This document shows, piece by piece, positions 10,301-18,564 of a stretch of 41,930 nt of DNA. Source of the DNA: Pseudomonadota bacterium (GTDB lineage: Bacteria; Pseudomonadota; Gammaproteobacteria; Burkholderiales; Burkholderiaceae_E); NCBI GenBank assembly GCA_023388075.1, contig JAEWGX010000042.1:1-41930 (forward strand), given 5' to 3'. The stretch's first letter is position 1. Every line of letters begins with the position of its first letter. The notes under the pieces are model-generated. The model was not told the origin of the DNA. It did not search any database and was given only the letters and a program-made list of their open reading frames with translations. The position numbers and the translations under genes are program-made.

Positions 10301-10848
10301 GCGGGCTGCCAGCGCTGGTCCGGGGGAATGTCCTCGCGGGTGGATCCGTCGCCGGCGATCAGCACGTCGTCGCCGTCGGCCCACGCGGCAAGCCAGTCGC
10401 TCCGATAGACCTGGTACTGGTCGTAGAGGTCCGCAAGCCGCTCGGCGAGCTGCAGGCGCCGGCCCATGTCGCCGCGCCGCAGGAAGCCGGCGAGCGGCTC
10501 GAAGTGGGGCTGCGACACCAGGCGAGGCAGCAACTGCATCAGGATCCAGGTGAGCGGCTGCTTGTCCAGGGGCGAGGTCGCCGGCACGGCCTCCCGGCCG
10601 AGGACCTGGCGGTAGGCGCGCCAGAGAAAGCGCCCGGGCAGCTCGACGCGAACCGCCGCGGCGATGCCGCAGTGAGCGGCCAGCGACATCTTCAGCCACT
10701 CGGCGACGCCGTTGCTCTGCACCAGGAAGGTCTCCTCCTCGAGCGGGCGCAGCGGGTTGGCGCCGACCCATTCGAAGATCGCCTCGGCGAGTTGCTCGGT
10801 ACGGTTGCCGTGGAGGACCAGGAGGCCTGGACGGTGCTCGCCCGTCAT
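7312..10848 (-). CDS. recC: Exodeoxyribonuclease V gamma subunit RecC
   Basis: Non-catalytic scaffold of RecBCD that holds RecB and RecD, splits the duplex and reads Chi. The 1178-residue length matches the family (about 1120 in E. coli). The N-terminus LLVLHGNRTEQLAEAI and the following LVQSNGVAEWLKMSLA block are typical of RecC. The downstream stretch with VCLLGMNDGDYPR and the C-terminal inactive nuclease-like domain also fit. ATG at 10846-10848. First gene of recC-recB-recD, with 4-bp overlaps at both junctions. The trxA gene is divergent across a 158-bp gap. I saw no LexA box in that gap. Confidence 0.95.
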   Translation of the reverse strand: MTGEHRPGLLVLHGNRTEQLAEAIFEWVGANPLRPLEEETFLVQSNGVAEWLKMSLAAHCGIAAAVRVELPGRFLWRAYRQVLGREAVPATSPLDKQPLTWILMQLLPRLVSQPHFEPLAGFLRRGDMGRRLQLAERLADLYDQYQVYRSDWLAAWADGDDVLIAGDGSTREDIPPDQRWQPALWRELLASLPEASRASIRPILHRRFLAALDAGVRPRSPVPRRIVLFGATHVPMQALEALAALSRRAQVLLAIPNPCRFHWADVIQGRELLRMQRRRHPLRHGRDLAAVSLEEMHAHAHPLLAAWGRQGRDLVRQLDAFDDALAACERFAVAKVDLFSEGPGETLLEQVQARIRDLVPLVEHPALANRPIEPADRSIVFHVAHGVQREVEILHDQLLELLAHPPRDRPLDPRDVVVMVPDIALFAPAIRSVFGQYDPADPRHIPFDVADLEERGNNPLLGAVEWLLRLPVQRCTLSEVRDLLDVPAVAARFDLVADDMPRLARWLAGAGVRWGLDQAQRDQLGLGAGGEQNTWVFGLRRMLLGYASGAEYQGIEPYEEVGGLDASIAGSLAAVVDALADWWTAASEPATPARWAARVRALIEAFVAPTDERERMTVAALLDALRGWLDACASAGFDEPVSLAVAREAWFAGIDEPGVNKRFHAGGVTFCTLLPMRSIPFEVVCLLGMNDGDYPRSSRRSDFDLTALPRQHRPGDRSRRDDDRQLMLEAVLSARRVLYVSWTGRSARENVTQPASVLVAQLRDYLAAGWGDAVVAQRTTEHPLQPFSRRYFEEPESGAAPASADAPPAGGRLFTYAREWRAAHHEEAPSSERSEAIAFRPDPAVPLTIDSLSSFFRSPVRSFFRDRLDVVFRDEEESAEDEESFELSGLAEYGLLEEVLRQVLLEAPANGSGSAHPAVLRSLVEAQVARQRRAGRLPVGELGARAEQALVDDLVPMLDGWAEAASRYPEVVAAERLRFEVDDLVLEDWFGGVRAPAVGVASGEPPAWLELRPSRLCGRNGTVSADKLIGAWVKAVVAAACGFRVRGVIVGRDAVFTVDPLLRDPAIETLRMLMRSWREGMARPLPIARRTALAHVSGVANLQPIFEGQEGSRGEVTQDACLARMFPDLESLTEDGRFHDLADRLYGPLRAWAQQLTRETHGERASRIGQRAAGQGTP

Positions 10849-10977
10849 GCGCCGGTGGGGAACGAAGTCACGAGCGCAGCGGCGACGGCATCGCCGGAAA
10901 CACCGACGGGACCGTCATGCGGGCCGACAGAGCCGTCGACGGGGGTAGGGAAAGCGAGGGCGACCAGCGGCATGCTG

Positions 10978-10986
10978 TGCTATTTT
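10978..10986 (+). promoter_or_regulatory. Possible extended -10 promoter of trxA
   Basis: TGCTATTTT (TGn plus TATTTT at 10981-10986) lies about 20 bp before the trxA start and is followed by a good Shine-Dalgarno AGGAG at about 10995-10999. No convincing -35 hexamer is visible, so this is a moderate call from position and motif only. Confidence 0.4.
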
Positions 10987-11006
10987 ACGCCCGCAGGAGA
11001 TAGCAA

Positions 11007-11327
11007 ATGAGCATCAAACAGGTATCCAGCGATTCGTTCGAAGCCGACGTCCTCAAAGCCGAGGCCCCGGTCCTGGTGGACTATTGGGCGGAATGGTGCG
11101 GACCCTGCAAGATGATCGCACCGATCCTCGACGAGGTTTCCCGCGACTACGCAGACAAGCTCGAGGTCGCCAAGGTCAACGTCGACGACAACCAGGAAAT
11201 CGCATCGCGGTACGGCATCCGCGGCATCCCGACCCTCATGCTGTTCCGCAACGGCGCCGTCGTGGCCACCAAGGTCGGCGCGCTCTCCAAGAGCCAGCTC
11301 ACGGCCTTCCTGGACAGCAACCTGTAG
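11007..11327 (+). CDS. trxA: Thioredoxin 1
   Basis: Cytosolic disulfide reductase supplying electrons to ribonucleotide reductase, PAPS reductase and methionine sulfoxide reductases. 106 residues with the canonical active site WCGPCK (Cys31, Cys34), the buried Asp in LVDYWAEW, and the cis-Pro loop GIRGIPTLMLF. No signal peptide, so cytoplasmic. The ATG at 11007 has AGGAG 7-8 bases upstream. The 106-residue length and sequence match TrxA rather than the Trx2 family with extra zinc cysteines. It lies upstream of rho on the same strand, an arrangement common in Proteobacteria, with a 400-bp gap between them. Confidence 0.97.
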   Translation: MSIKQVSSDSFEADVLKAEAPVLVDYWAEWCGPCKMIAPILDEVSRDYADKLEVAKVNVDDNQEIASRYGIRGIPTLMLFRNGAVVATKVGALSKSQLTAFLDSNL

Positions 11328-11341
11328 CAGGCGACGGCCTC

Positions 11342-11366
11342 GCGCGAACGCGCGCCACGTTCGCGC
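11342..11366 (+). terminator. Inverted repeat after trxA, terminator-like without T tract
   Basis: GCGCGAACG (11342-11350) and CGTTCGCGC (11358-11366) form a perfect 9-bp stem with a 7-nt loop, starting 14 bp after the trxA stop. No T run follows on either strand, so it could be an mRNA 3'-end stabiliser or a weak terminator rather than a classical intrinsic one. Confidence 0.45.
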
Positions 11367-11471
11367 CGTCCCCGCCGGCTCGCCCGGCAGTGCCCCCCAG
11401 TTCCCATTGCCGCCACAGCGCCGCCGCCGGTCCTGCGGGCGTCGTCCGGCGGTCGCCTGCGCGACCCGGCT

Positions 11472-11501
11472 TTGCGCACTTTGGTGTTTTCGTAGTACAG
11501 T
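11472..11501 (+). promoter_or_regulatory. Possible rho promoter
   Basis: TTGCGC (11472-11477), an 18-bp spacer and TACAGT (11496-11501) sit in the most AT-rich part of the trxA-rho gap. Transcription would give a leader of about 220 nt before rho. Both hexamers are only partial matches. Confidence 0.35.
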
Positions 11502-11727
11502 AAGTGGCCGTGCACGGTCTTCTAGTGCACTGCATCCCGGGCTCCGCACGGATCTGCCCGGCGCGAACGCCCCCCAGGTTCCATAGAGGTCACCACCCGG
11601 TCCTGCCAGGGCGCTAACCAGCCCTGCCCTCGCGCCCGACGCGATCGATGCCGCCTTCCCAGGCTTTGCCCCGCGCGGGCGGTTGCCCTGGCACACCCAA
11701 TCCAACTTTCCAGCACTTCCACCGACC
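11502..11727 (+). promoter_or_regulatory. C-rich rho leader, possible rut/autoregulatory region
   Basis: This part of the 400-bp gap between trxA and rho has no credible gene. It contains a CAGGGC/GCCCTG hairpin (11607-11626) and ends in a strikingly C-rich, G-poor tract (about 11690-11727) running straight into the rho ATG, with no recognisable Shine-Dalgarno. Such unstructured C-rich RNA is what Rho binds. E. coli rho is known to be autogenously attenuated in its leader; a similar role here is inference. Confidence 0.35.
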
Positions 11728-12990
<1,263 letters not shown>

Positions 12991-13019
12991 GAACCGTCCG
13001 GTCGGACCCCATCCGTCCC

Positions 13020-13430
13020 GTGGCAAGGGCCCGCACCTTCCTGCTGCCGCTGCTGGTGCTGGTCGCCGCCGCGGCGCTGCGCTTCTTCGCGATCGAGCCG
13101 AGCCACCTCGGCCATCTCTGCGACCCCGCGCCCTGGTCGGGTTGGTGCGCAGCACGCACCGCGCTCATCATGGCGTTCCGATTCCAGGAGATCGGCTGGG
13201 CCGCCCTCCTCGTCGGCATCGTCGCCACCTTCGTGCGGCGCGCCTGGCTCGGCCAACTGGCGCTGGCCCTGGGACTGGCCGGCCTGGTGCTCTACTCGTA
13301 CGAGCCCGCGGTCATCGGCGCGCTTCTCGGGGCGCTGGTGCTGCTGCGACCGGTACCGTCGTCCCGGCCGGCCCAGCGGGATACCCCTGCGGCGGCCGGC
13401 CGCCCGGCGGGTACTCCTCCCGCCGCCTGA
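13020..13430 (+). CDS. Small integral membrane protein, function unknown
   Basis: 136 residues, not recognised. Visible: an N-terminal hydrophobic segment LLPLLVLVAAAALRFFAI, a loop with two cysteines (HLCDPAPWSGWC), then two or three further hydrophobic segments (EIGWAALLVGIVATFV, LALALGLAGLVLYSY, VIGALLGALVLL) and an Ala/Pro/Arg-rich tail. The GTG start at 13020 has no clear Shine-Dalgarno and lies 29 bp after rho. The 3' end overlaps the C-terminal coding part of the convergent GH17 gene by about 119 bp. The hydrophobic pattern and loop support a real gene, but the overlap and missing RBS leave doubt. It could work with the neighbouring glucan genes; that is inference from position. Confidence 0.55.
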   Translation: MARARTFLLPLLVLVAAAALRFFAIEPSHLGHLCDPAPWSGWCAARTALIMAFRFQEIGWAALLVGIVATFVRRAWLGQLALALGLAGLVLYSYEPAVIGALLGALVLLRPVPSSRPAQRDTPAAAGRPAGTPPAA

Positions 13431-15048
13431 TGCGCCAGTAGCGAAAGCCGGTCGCGACCCCGGCGAAGGCGATGACCAGCAGGCCGAACACGACCGCCTG
13501 GTGATTGCTGGGGCGCTCCATCACCATGAAGGCGACGGCACACACCGACGCCACCGTGGCGAGCGCCGCCTCCTCGGTCTCGATCGAGTCGGTGCGGCAG
13601 CCTGCCAGCCGCAGCAGGACGAACGCCACCAGTGGCAGCGTGTAAAGAGGCCAGGGAAAGCCACGGTAGCGCGGGTCGAAGACCAGGAGCACCGCCATCG
13701 CGGCGACGCCGAACAGGAAGGCGAAGCGCAACACGCCCAGCCACCGGGCCACGGCATCCGGCCCCGCGAAACCAGCCCGCCAGTCCCGCATGGCGGCAGC
13801 CATCGGCGCGATGGTCACGGCGCGCCCGGCTGCCCGCATCCGGATCACGCCGACGGCGAGCCCGGCTAGCGCGATGGCCAGCAGCGAGTAGGAGCCGGCC
13901 ACGGCCCACTCCGTGGGGTAGCGGTTCCACACGAGCATGTACTTCCATTGCGCGGCAGCGATCGCCCCGGTCCCGGTTCCCACCGATGCCGCCAGCAGCC
14001 ACTGCCAACCGCGCATGCCGCGTCCGAAGGCCGCGAGGCCGAAGAGCAGCGCGCCCGCCGCCGCGCCGGCAAGCCCGATCCAGGCGTTCGGGTCCTCCTC
14101 GACCGGGCCGGTCGCGGGAAACTTCGGTTCGCCCGCGCTGTCGAAGAGCCCCCACTGCCCCCCCATCGCGCCCTCGAGCCGCCGCTTCCACGGCTGGTCG
14201 AACGCCTCGATGAAGTTGTAGTCGAGGCCGTGCTCCGCCGCGGCCAGGCTGAACTGCCGGAAGAACTTCGCCTGGTTCACTCTTCCGGCATCCGCCGCGC
14301 GGCGACTGCGACCCTCGCTCGGCCAGCCGGTCTCTCCGATCAGGATGTCCTTGCCTGCAAACAGGCTGCGCATCTTCTCGGCGACGTCGACCACGTGGTC
14401 GATGGCCGCTTCGATACCCACCGGGTGGTCTTCCCAGTAAGGCAGGATGTGGATGGTCACGAAGGACACGTGATCCGCCAGCGCCCGATGCTCGGTCCAG
14501 AACTCCCAGACATCGGCATAGGTGACGGGGACACGCGTGGCGGCGCGCACGCGGTCGACGTACTCCGCCAACGCCGACTCGGGCAGCTCCCGGCGCAGCA
14601 GCACCTCGTTGCCGACGACGACCGCCTTGACGGTGTCCGGAAACCGGTTGGCCAGCTCGATGCCGCGTTCCACCTCGAGCTCGTTGCGATCGCGCTCGCG
14701 GCCGAGCCATACGCCGAGCAGCACTTTCATGCCCAGCGATTGGGCGATCTCCGGCACCGCATCGAGGCCCTGGCGCCCCGCGTAGGTGCGGACGCAGCCG
14801 GTTCGCTGCGCAAGCAACCGGAGGTCGGCGGCGATCCGTTCGGGCGGGATGACCAGCGATTCGTTGAACGGCGTCTCGCCCGGCAGGCGAAACGGCGCAT
14901 AGGACAGGCATTGCACGCGGTCGCTCGCGCCTTCCGGTACCGGCCTGGGCGCGCCCTGCGCCCACCAATAGGCGATGGCCAACGCCGCAAAGGCCGCTGC
15001 GAGCAGCGCAATGAGGGCAACGCGCGGGTTGCTCGGGCGGGTCGGCAT
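13312..15048 (-). CDS. Membrane GH17 beta-1,3-glucan glucosidase/transglucosylase (NdvC-like)
   Basis: 578 residues. A signal-anchor helix at about 10-27 precedes a periplasmic GH17 barrel with both catalytic glutamates in place: acid/base in VVVGNEV (E148) and nucleophile in LIGETGWPSEG (E239). The C-terminal half holds about seven transmembrane segments. GH17 enzymes cleave or transfer beta-1,3-glucan; membrane forms in Proteobacteria include non-Leloir glucosyltransferases, and Bradyrhizobium NdvC, which affects beta-1,6 linkages in cyclic glucans, is of similar size. The NdvC comparison is from memory. Start: ATG at 15046-15048, directly before the signal anchor; an upstream GTG at 15171 would add 41 hydrophilic residues ahead of the anchor. 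Divergent from the GH17-GT2 gene at 15604, which suggests a joint role in periplasmic glucan assembly. Confidence 0.85.
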   Translation of the reverse strand: MPTRPSNPRVALIALLAAAFAALAIAYWWAQGAPRPVPEGASDRVQCLSYAPFRLPGETPFNESLVIPPERIAADLRLLAQRTGCVRTYAGRQGLDAVPEIAQSLGMKVLLGVWLGRERDRNELEVERGIELANRFPDTVKAVVVGNEVLLRRELPESALAEYVDRVRAATRVPVTYADVWEFWTEHRALADHVSFVTIHILPYWEDHPVGIEAAIDHVVDVAEKMRSLFAGKDILIGETGWPSEGRSRRAADAGRVNQAKFFRQFSLAAAEHGLDYNFIEAFDQPWKRRLEGAMGGQWGLFDSAGEPKFPATGPVEEDPNAWIGLAGAAAGALLFGLAAFGRGMRGWQWLLAASVGTGTGAIAAAQWKYMLVWNRYPTEWAVAGSYSLLAIALAGLAVGVIRMRAAGRAVTIAPMAAAMRDWRAGFAGPDAVARWLGVLRFAFLFGVAAMAVLLVFDPRYRGFPWPLYTLPLVAFVLLRLAGCRTDSIETEEAALATVASVCAVAFMVMERPSNHQAVVFGLLVIAFAGVATGFRYWRIRRREEYPPGGRPPQGYPAGPAGTTVPVAAAPAPREARR

Positions 15049-15206
15049 TGAGTCGTGCGAGGAATCGAGGTCCGCGGGAAAGGCCGTGGCGGGTGAGGGG
15101 GCGACGTCGACGAGCGAACGGGCGTCGCCGGCGATTAGTAATCGATGCGACCCCAGGCTGCAACCAATCACCCTCGAGGGGCAAGTTGAGGAATCACTTC
15201 AAGTAC

Positions 15207-15243
15207 GTAAGCCGATCGCCGCACCTCGCGGCGCCGCGCTTAC
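15207..15243. repeat. Nested inverted repeat in the glucan intergenic region
   Basis: GTAAGC (15207-15212) pairs with GCTTAC (15238-15243), and inside them CGCCGC (15217-15222) pairs with GCGGCG (15228-15233). This forms a two-part stem with a symmetric 4x4 internal loop and a 5-nt apical loop. It is symmetric, so it could act on either strand: in the leader of the minus GH17 gene, or as an operator for the divergent pair. Confidence 0.6.
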
Positions 15244-15287
15244 CCCGGTGCAACGTTCACGACACTTCCGAATCCTAGAATCATTGA

Positions 15288-15440
15288 AGAGCGAAGGGCC
15301 GTCCCCATCATGTCGAGGGACGCGACTGGGCACAGTCCGTGCTCAACGCTCTCGCAGGGCGGAGGACAGCCAGGAATCCACCCCATGATGGTAAGCATTG
15401 CAGTTGCTTCGGCCGATCTTCCCGATCGGCCGAAGTCATT
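15288..15440 (+). ncRNA. Candidate structured leader RNA or small RNA upstream of the GH17-GT2 gene
   Basis: Read on the plus strand, AGAGCG (15288-15293) pairs with CGCTCT (15347-15352), enclosing two hairpins: CGTCCC/GGGACG (15300-15305 with 15317-15322) and GGGCAC/GTGCTC (15328-15333 with 15339-15344, one G-U). Together they make a three-way junction. The loop CATCATG (15306-15312) is complementary to CATGATG at 15384-15390, allowing a 7-bp pseudoknot. A strong hairpin follows at 15407-15435. A possible -10 TAGAAT (15276-15281) would start transcription at about 15288, exactly at the first stem. It matches no riboswitch class I know. In GC-rich DNA 6-bp stems are common, so this is only a candidate. 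Confidence 0.3.
15407..15435 (+). terminator. Strong hairpin, possible attenuator/terminator before the GH17-GT2 gene
   Basis: CTTCGGCCGATC (15407-15418) and GATCGGCCGAAG (15424-15435) form a perfect 12-bp stem with a 5-nt loop, followed by TCATTTTG on the plus strand. The T tract is short, so termination may be partial. It lies 168 bp before the ATG at 15604, in the position of an attenuator or of the 3' end of a small RNA. Confidence 0.5.
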
Positions 15441-15603
15441 TTGAGGGTTCGTTTTGTTGCGTTCTATTGCCGTCGTGTGATGCAAAGCATCAAGTCGTCC
15501 GCCCTCCGGCGACCGCTCTCCCTTGCGTCGCTGGCACACGCACCGCTCCAGCCGGTGCGCACATTCGATCCCGCCGTGAATCACCCGTGAGATTGCAGAA
15601 GGC

Positions 15604-18498
15604 ATGAACTCGAGTTCCCCCAACCGTCGCGAACATTCCGCAGCCGACGTCGCCGTGCATCCCGCCAGGCTTCCTGCCGCCGCGGCCGGCAGCACGGCTG
15701 CGCGCGGTCGCGCCGCAGCGCTCCTCGGCGCGATCGCGCTGGCGGCAAGCATCGCCTTCGGCAACCTGGTCGCCTGGGACAAGACGCATCCCACCGTCGA
15801 GGCGCCTTCGTTCTACGGCGAAATCTCCGGCCTCGCCTACAACGCGTTCGGCCGCTGGGACAGCCCGCTCGAGCAGGACTATCCCGGCTACGAGTCCATC
15901 CACCGGGACATGCAGGTCCTGGCCGGGCACACCACGCGTATCCGGACCTACAGCTCCGCGGAGCTTCCGGCGATCCCTGCGTTGGCCGAGCGCGAGAACC
16001 TCTACGTGACCGCGGGTGTCTGGCTGGACGCCCGCGAGGACAACAATCGCAAGGAGATCGACGCGATCGAGCAGGCGGTGCGGATCAACAGCAGCATCGA
16101 CCGGATCATCGTCGGTAACGAGCAGATCCTGCATGGCGCGTTCACGCCGGCGGACCTGATCCTCAAGATCCGCGAGGTCAAGCGTCGCACCCGCAAGCCG
16201 GTATCGACCGCCGAGCCGTGGCACGTGTGGCTGCGCTACCCGGAGCTTGCCGCCAACGTGGACTTCATCACCGTGCACTTGCTCCCCTACTGGGAGGGCC
16301 TGCCGGTCATGGAGGCGCTCGACTATTCCTTCGACCGGCTGCGGCAGATCGAGGAGAAGTTTCCCAACAAGAAGATCGTGATCGGTGAGGTCGGCTGGCC
16401 GAGCCAGGGCGACCGGCGCATGGGTTCCTTCGCGTCCCCCGCCCACCAGGCGCAGTTCCTGCGCGAGTTCCTCGTCCAGGCCCAGGCACGCAACCTCGAC
16501 TACTTCATCATGGAGGCGATCGACCAGCCCTGGAAGATCGACAACGAGGGTCGGGCGGGTCCGTACTGGGGCATGCTCGACGCCGACCGCCAGGCCAAGT
16601 TCCCCCTGGTCGGTCCGATCGAGACCGACGCGTCGTGGCGCACCAAGGCAGCGGTAGCTTCCACCATCGGCGCCCTCGCCCTGTTCTGGTTCCTCGTGAC
16701 CTTCCACCGCATGCGGCTTGCCAGCCGCATTGCCTTCGGCGTCGCCCTGCAGGCGGTCGTTTCCCTCTTCGTCTGGCTGGCGGCGATCCCGTTCCAGTTC
16801 TACCTCCGGCCGCTCGATTGGATCTTCGTCGCCATCCTCGTGCCTTCCCTGGTCGCGATGTCGGCGATCCTGCTGGCCAACTTCTTCGAGTTCGTGGAGA
16901 TGTTCTGGCCGGGCAACCTGCGCCGCCGCTTCGGCCGCAAGTCGCTGCCGGAAGGAAGAGCCGAGCCCCGCGTCTCCCTGCACCTCGCCTGCTGCAACGA
17001 GCCGCCGGAGATGGTGATCGCGACCATCCGCAGCCTCACCCAGCTCGACTATCGCAACTTCGAGGTCCTGGTGGTGGACAACAACACCAAGGACGAAAGG
17101 CTCTGGAAGCCGGTGGAGGAGTACGTGGCCTCGCTGGACGAGCGCTTCAGGTTCTTCCACCTGCCCTCCTGGCCGGGGTACAAGGCCGGCGCGCTCAACT
17201 TCGCCCTGAGCCAGACCGATCCGGACGCCGAGATCGTCGGCGTGGTCGACGCCGACTATGTCGTGGTGAGCCGCTGGCTCAAGGACCTGGTCGCGCATTT
17301 CGACGATCCCGCCACCGCGGTCGTGCAGTGCCCGCAAGCGCACCGCACCTGGAGCCGCCAGGTGTTCCGTCGCATGATGAACTTCGAGTACGACGGCTTC
17401 TTCCGCATCGGCATGCATCACCGCAACGAGCGCAACGCCATCATCCAGCACGGCACGATGACGCTGGTACGCGCAGAGGCGCTCAAGAGCAACGGCAACT
17501 GGTCGGAGTGGTGCATCTGCGAGGACGCCGAGCTCGGGCTGCGCCTGATGGATGCCGGCTACCAGACGGTCTACGTCGACGAGGTCATGGGACGGGGCCT
17601 CACGCCGGACACGTTCTTCGCCTTCAAGAAGCAGCGGCGGCGGTGGGCGCAGGGCGCCATGCAGATCCTCAAGGCCCACACCCGCACGCTTTTCGGGCGC
17701 AGCAACGTCAGTCCCGGCCAGCGCTACCACTTCGTGGCGGGCTGGTTCTCCTGGATTGGCGATGCGCTGCACCTGGTGTTCGCCTTCGCCGCCATGGCCT
17801 GGACGATCGCGATCGTGGCGATGCCGCAATACTTCAGCCTGCCGATCCGCGTCTTCATGATCCCGCTCATGGTCTTCTTCGTCTGCAAGGCGCTCATGGG
17901 TCCGCTGCTCTATATCCGGCGAGTCGGCTGCTCCGTGGCCGACGTGCTGGGCTCTGCCCTGGCCGGCATGGCGCTTTCGCATGGGATCGCCCAGGGCGTC
18001 TTCGCCGGGCTGTGGCACAAGACAGCCGTCTTCGAGATCACCGAGAAAGGGGCCGGCGATGCCGGGCACGCAGCGCGCCAGTCCGCCGGGAATGCCGCGG
18101 CGGCGACCACGGCTGCTGGCCAAGCGGGGAACGCCGCCCCGTTGCAGCCGGCCGCGGGGAAGCCCCAGGCAGCGGCATCCAAGGCCAAGCGCTCCGGTCC
18201 GCCCTGGGCGGGCGTGCGCGAGGAAGGGCTGATGCTGATCGCGCTCCTCGCGTGCGTCGGGGCCATGGCGTGGACCCGGCTGCCGAACCACGTCGAGTCG
18301 GCCATGTGGATGTCCATCCTGGTGCTGCAGGCCGTCCCGTACCTGGCCGCCGTCGTCTGCGCCGGCCTCTCGGCGTTGCCGGAATACAGGCGTCGCCCGA
18401 GGGCGCGTGCGGCCCTGGCCCATCCGGCCCAGGCGACCCAGGCACCCCAGGTTCTCGCGCCGGTCGGTCTTGGATCGGGGGCGCCCTCCGGGCTATAA
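15604..18498 (+). CDS. GH17-GT2 fusion: cyclic beta-1,3-glucan synthase (NdvB-like)
   Basis: 964 residues joining two activities. A signal anchor at about 36-56 leads into a periplasmic GH17 domain (about 65-340) with acid/base E173 (VGNEQ) and nucleophile E262 (IGEVGWPSQG). Transmembrane helices at about 350-430 are followed by a cytosolic GT2 glycosyltransferase with VDADYVV (DxD, 549-551), CEDAELGLR (E640, D641) and the processive signature QRRRW (677-681). More helices follow, then an Ala-rich linker and two last helices. This order is that of NdvB-type proteins, where GT2 polymerises UDP-glucose into beta-1,3-glucan and GH17 is thought to cyclise or remodel it outside. All catalytic residues are present. 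Divergent from the membrane GH17 gene. The stop codon lies inside the rpmE2 promoter. The exact glucan product cannot be read from sequence. Confidence 0.88.
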   Translation: MNSSSPNRREHSAADVAVHPARLPAAAAGSTAARGRAAALLGAIALAASIAFGNLVAWDKTHPTVEAPSFYGEISGLAYNAFGRWDSPLEQDYPGYESIHRDMQVLAGHTTRIRTYSSAELPAIPALAERENLYVTAGVWLDAREDNNRKEIDAIEQAVRINSSIDRIIVGNEQILHGAFTPADLILKIREVKRRTRKPVSTAEPWHVWLRYPELAANVDFITVHLLPYWEGLPVMEALDYSFDRLRQIEEKFPNKKIVIGEVGWPSQGDRRMGSFASPAHQAQFLREFLVQAQARNLDYFIMEAIDQPWKIDNEGRAGPYWGMLDADRQAKFPLVGPIETDASWRTKAAVASTIGALALFWFLVTFHRMRLASRIAFGVALQAVVSLFVWLAAIPFQFYLRPLDWIFVAILVPSLVAMSAILLANFFEFVEMFWPGNLRRRFGRKSLPEGRAEPRVSLHLACCNEPPEMVIATIRSLTQLDYRNFEVLVVDNNTKDERLWKPVEEYVASLDERFRFFHLPSWPGYKAGALNFALSQTDPDAEIVGVVDADYVVVSRWLKDLVAHFDDPATAVVQCPQAHRTWSRQVFRRMMNFEYDGFFRIGMHHRNERNAIIQHGTMTLVRAEALKSNGNWSEWCICEDAELGLRLMDAGYQTVYVDEVMGRGLTPDTFFAFKKQRRRWAQGAMQILKAHTRTLFGRSNVSPGQRYHFVAGWFSWIGDALHLVFAFAAMAWTIAIVAMPQYFSLPIRVFMIPLMVFFVCKALMGPLLYIRRVGCSVADVLGSALAGMALSHGIAQGVFAGLWHKTAVFEITEKGAGDAGHAARQSAGNAAAATTAAGQAGNAAPLQPAAGKPQAAASKAKRSGPPWAGVREEGLMLIALLACVGAMAWTRLPNHVESAMWMSILVLQAVPYLAAVVCAGLSALPEYRRRPRARAALAHPAQATQAPQVLAPVGLGSGAPSGL

Positions 18499-18499
18499 T
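18470..18499 (+). promoter_or_regulatory. Sigma70 promoter of rpmE2
   Basis: TTGGAT (18470-18475), an 18-bp spacer and a perfect TATAAT (18494-18499). The -10 overlaps the TAA stop of the GH17-GT2 gene. Transcription would start near 18506, about 60 nt before rpmE2. No Zur-like palindrome is visible around it. Confidence 0.75.
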
Positions 18500-18564
18500 C
18501 CTCGGTTTACGCGCACCTTGGCCCACGTCCGTGGGCCAGTGACCGGCGCTTAGCGAGCCAAGAC

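Larger units (their letters stand above)
15049..15603. other. 555-bp divergent intergenic region of the glucan genes
   Basis: No credible gene here. The region must carry promoters for both flanking genes. It contains a nested hairpin (15207-15243), a possible -10 TAGAAT (15276-15281), a foldable block (15288-15352) and a strong hairpin (15407-15435), described separately. The final Shine-Dalgarno-like AGAAGG lies immediately before the ATG at 15604. Confidence 0.7.

Noticed and set aside
15301..15395. Resemblance to a c-di-GMP-I riboswitch (a GGGACGC segment)
   Set aside because: Only the GGGACGC run matches; the remaining conserved GEMM positions and the tetraloop receptor are missing.
15526..15550. 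Sigma54-like TGGCAC before the GH17-GT2 gene
   Set aside because: The required -12 TTGC is replaced by CCGC.
15490..18423. 977-codon minus-strand open frame opposite the GH17-GT2 gene
   Set aside because: Shadow frame; the plus-strand protein carries intact GH17 and GT2 motifs.
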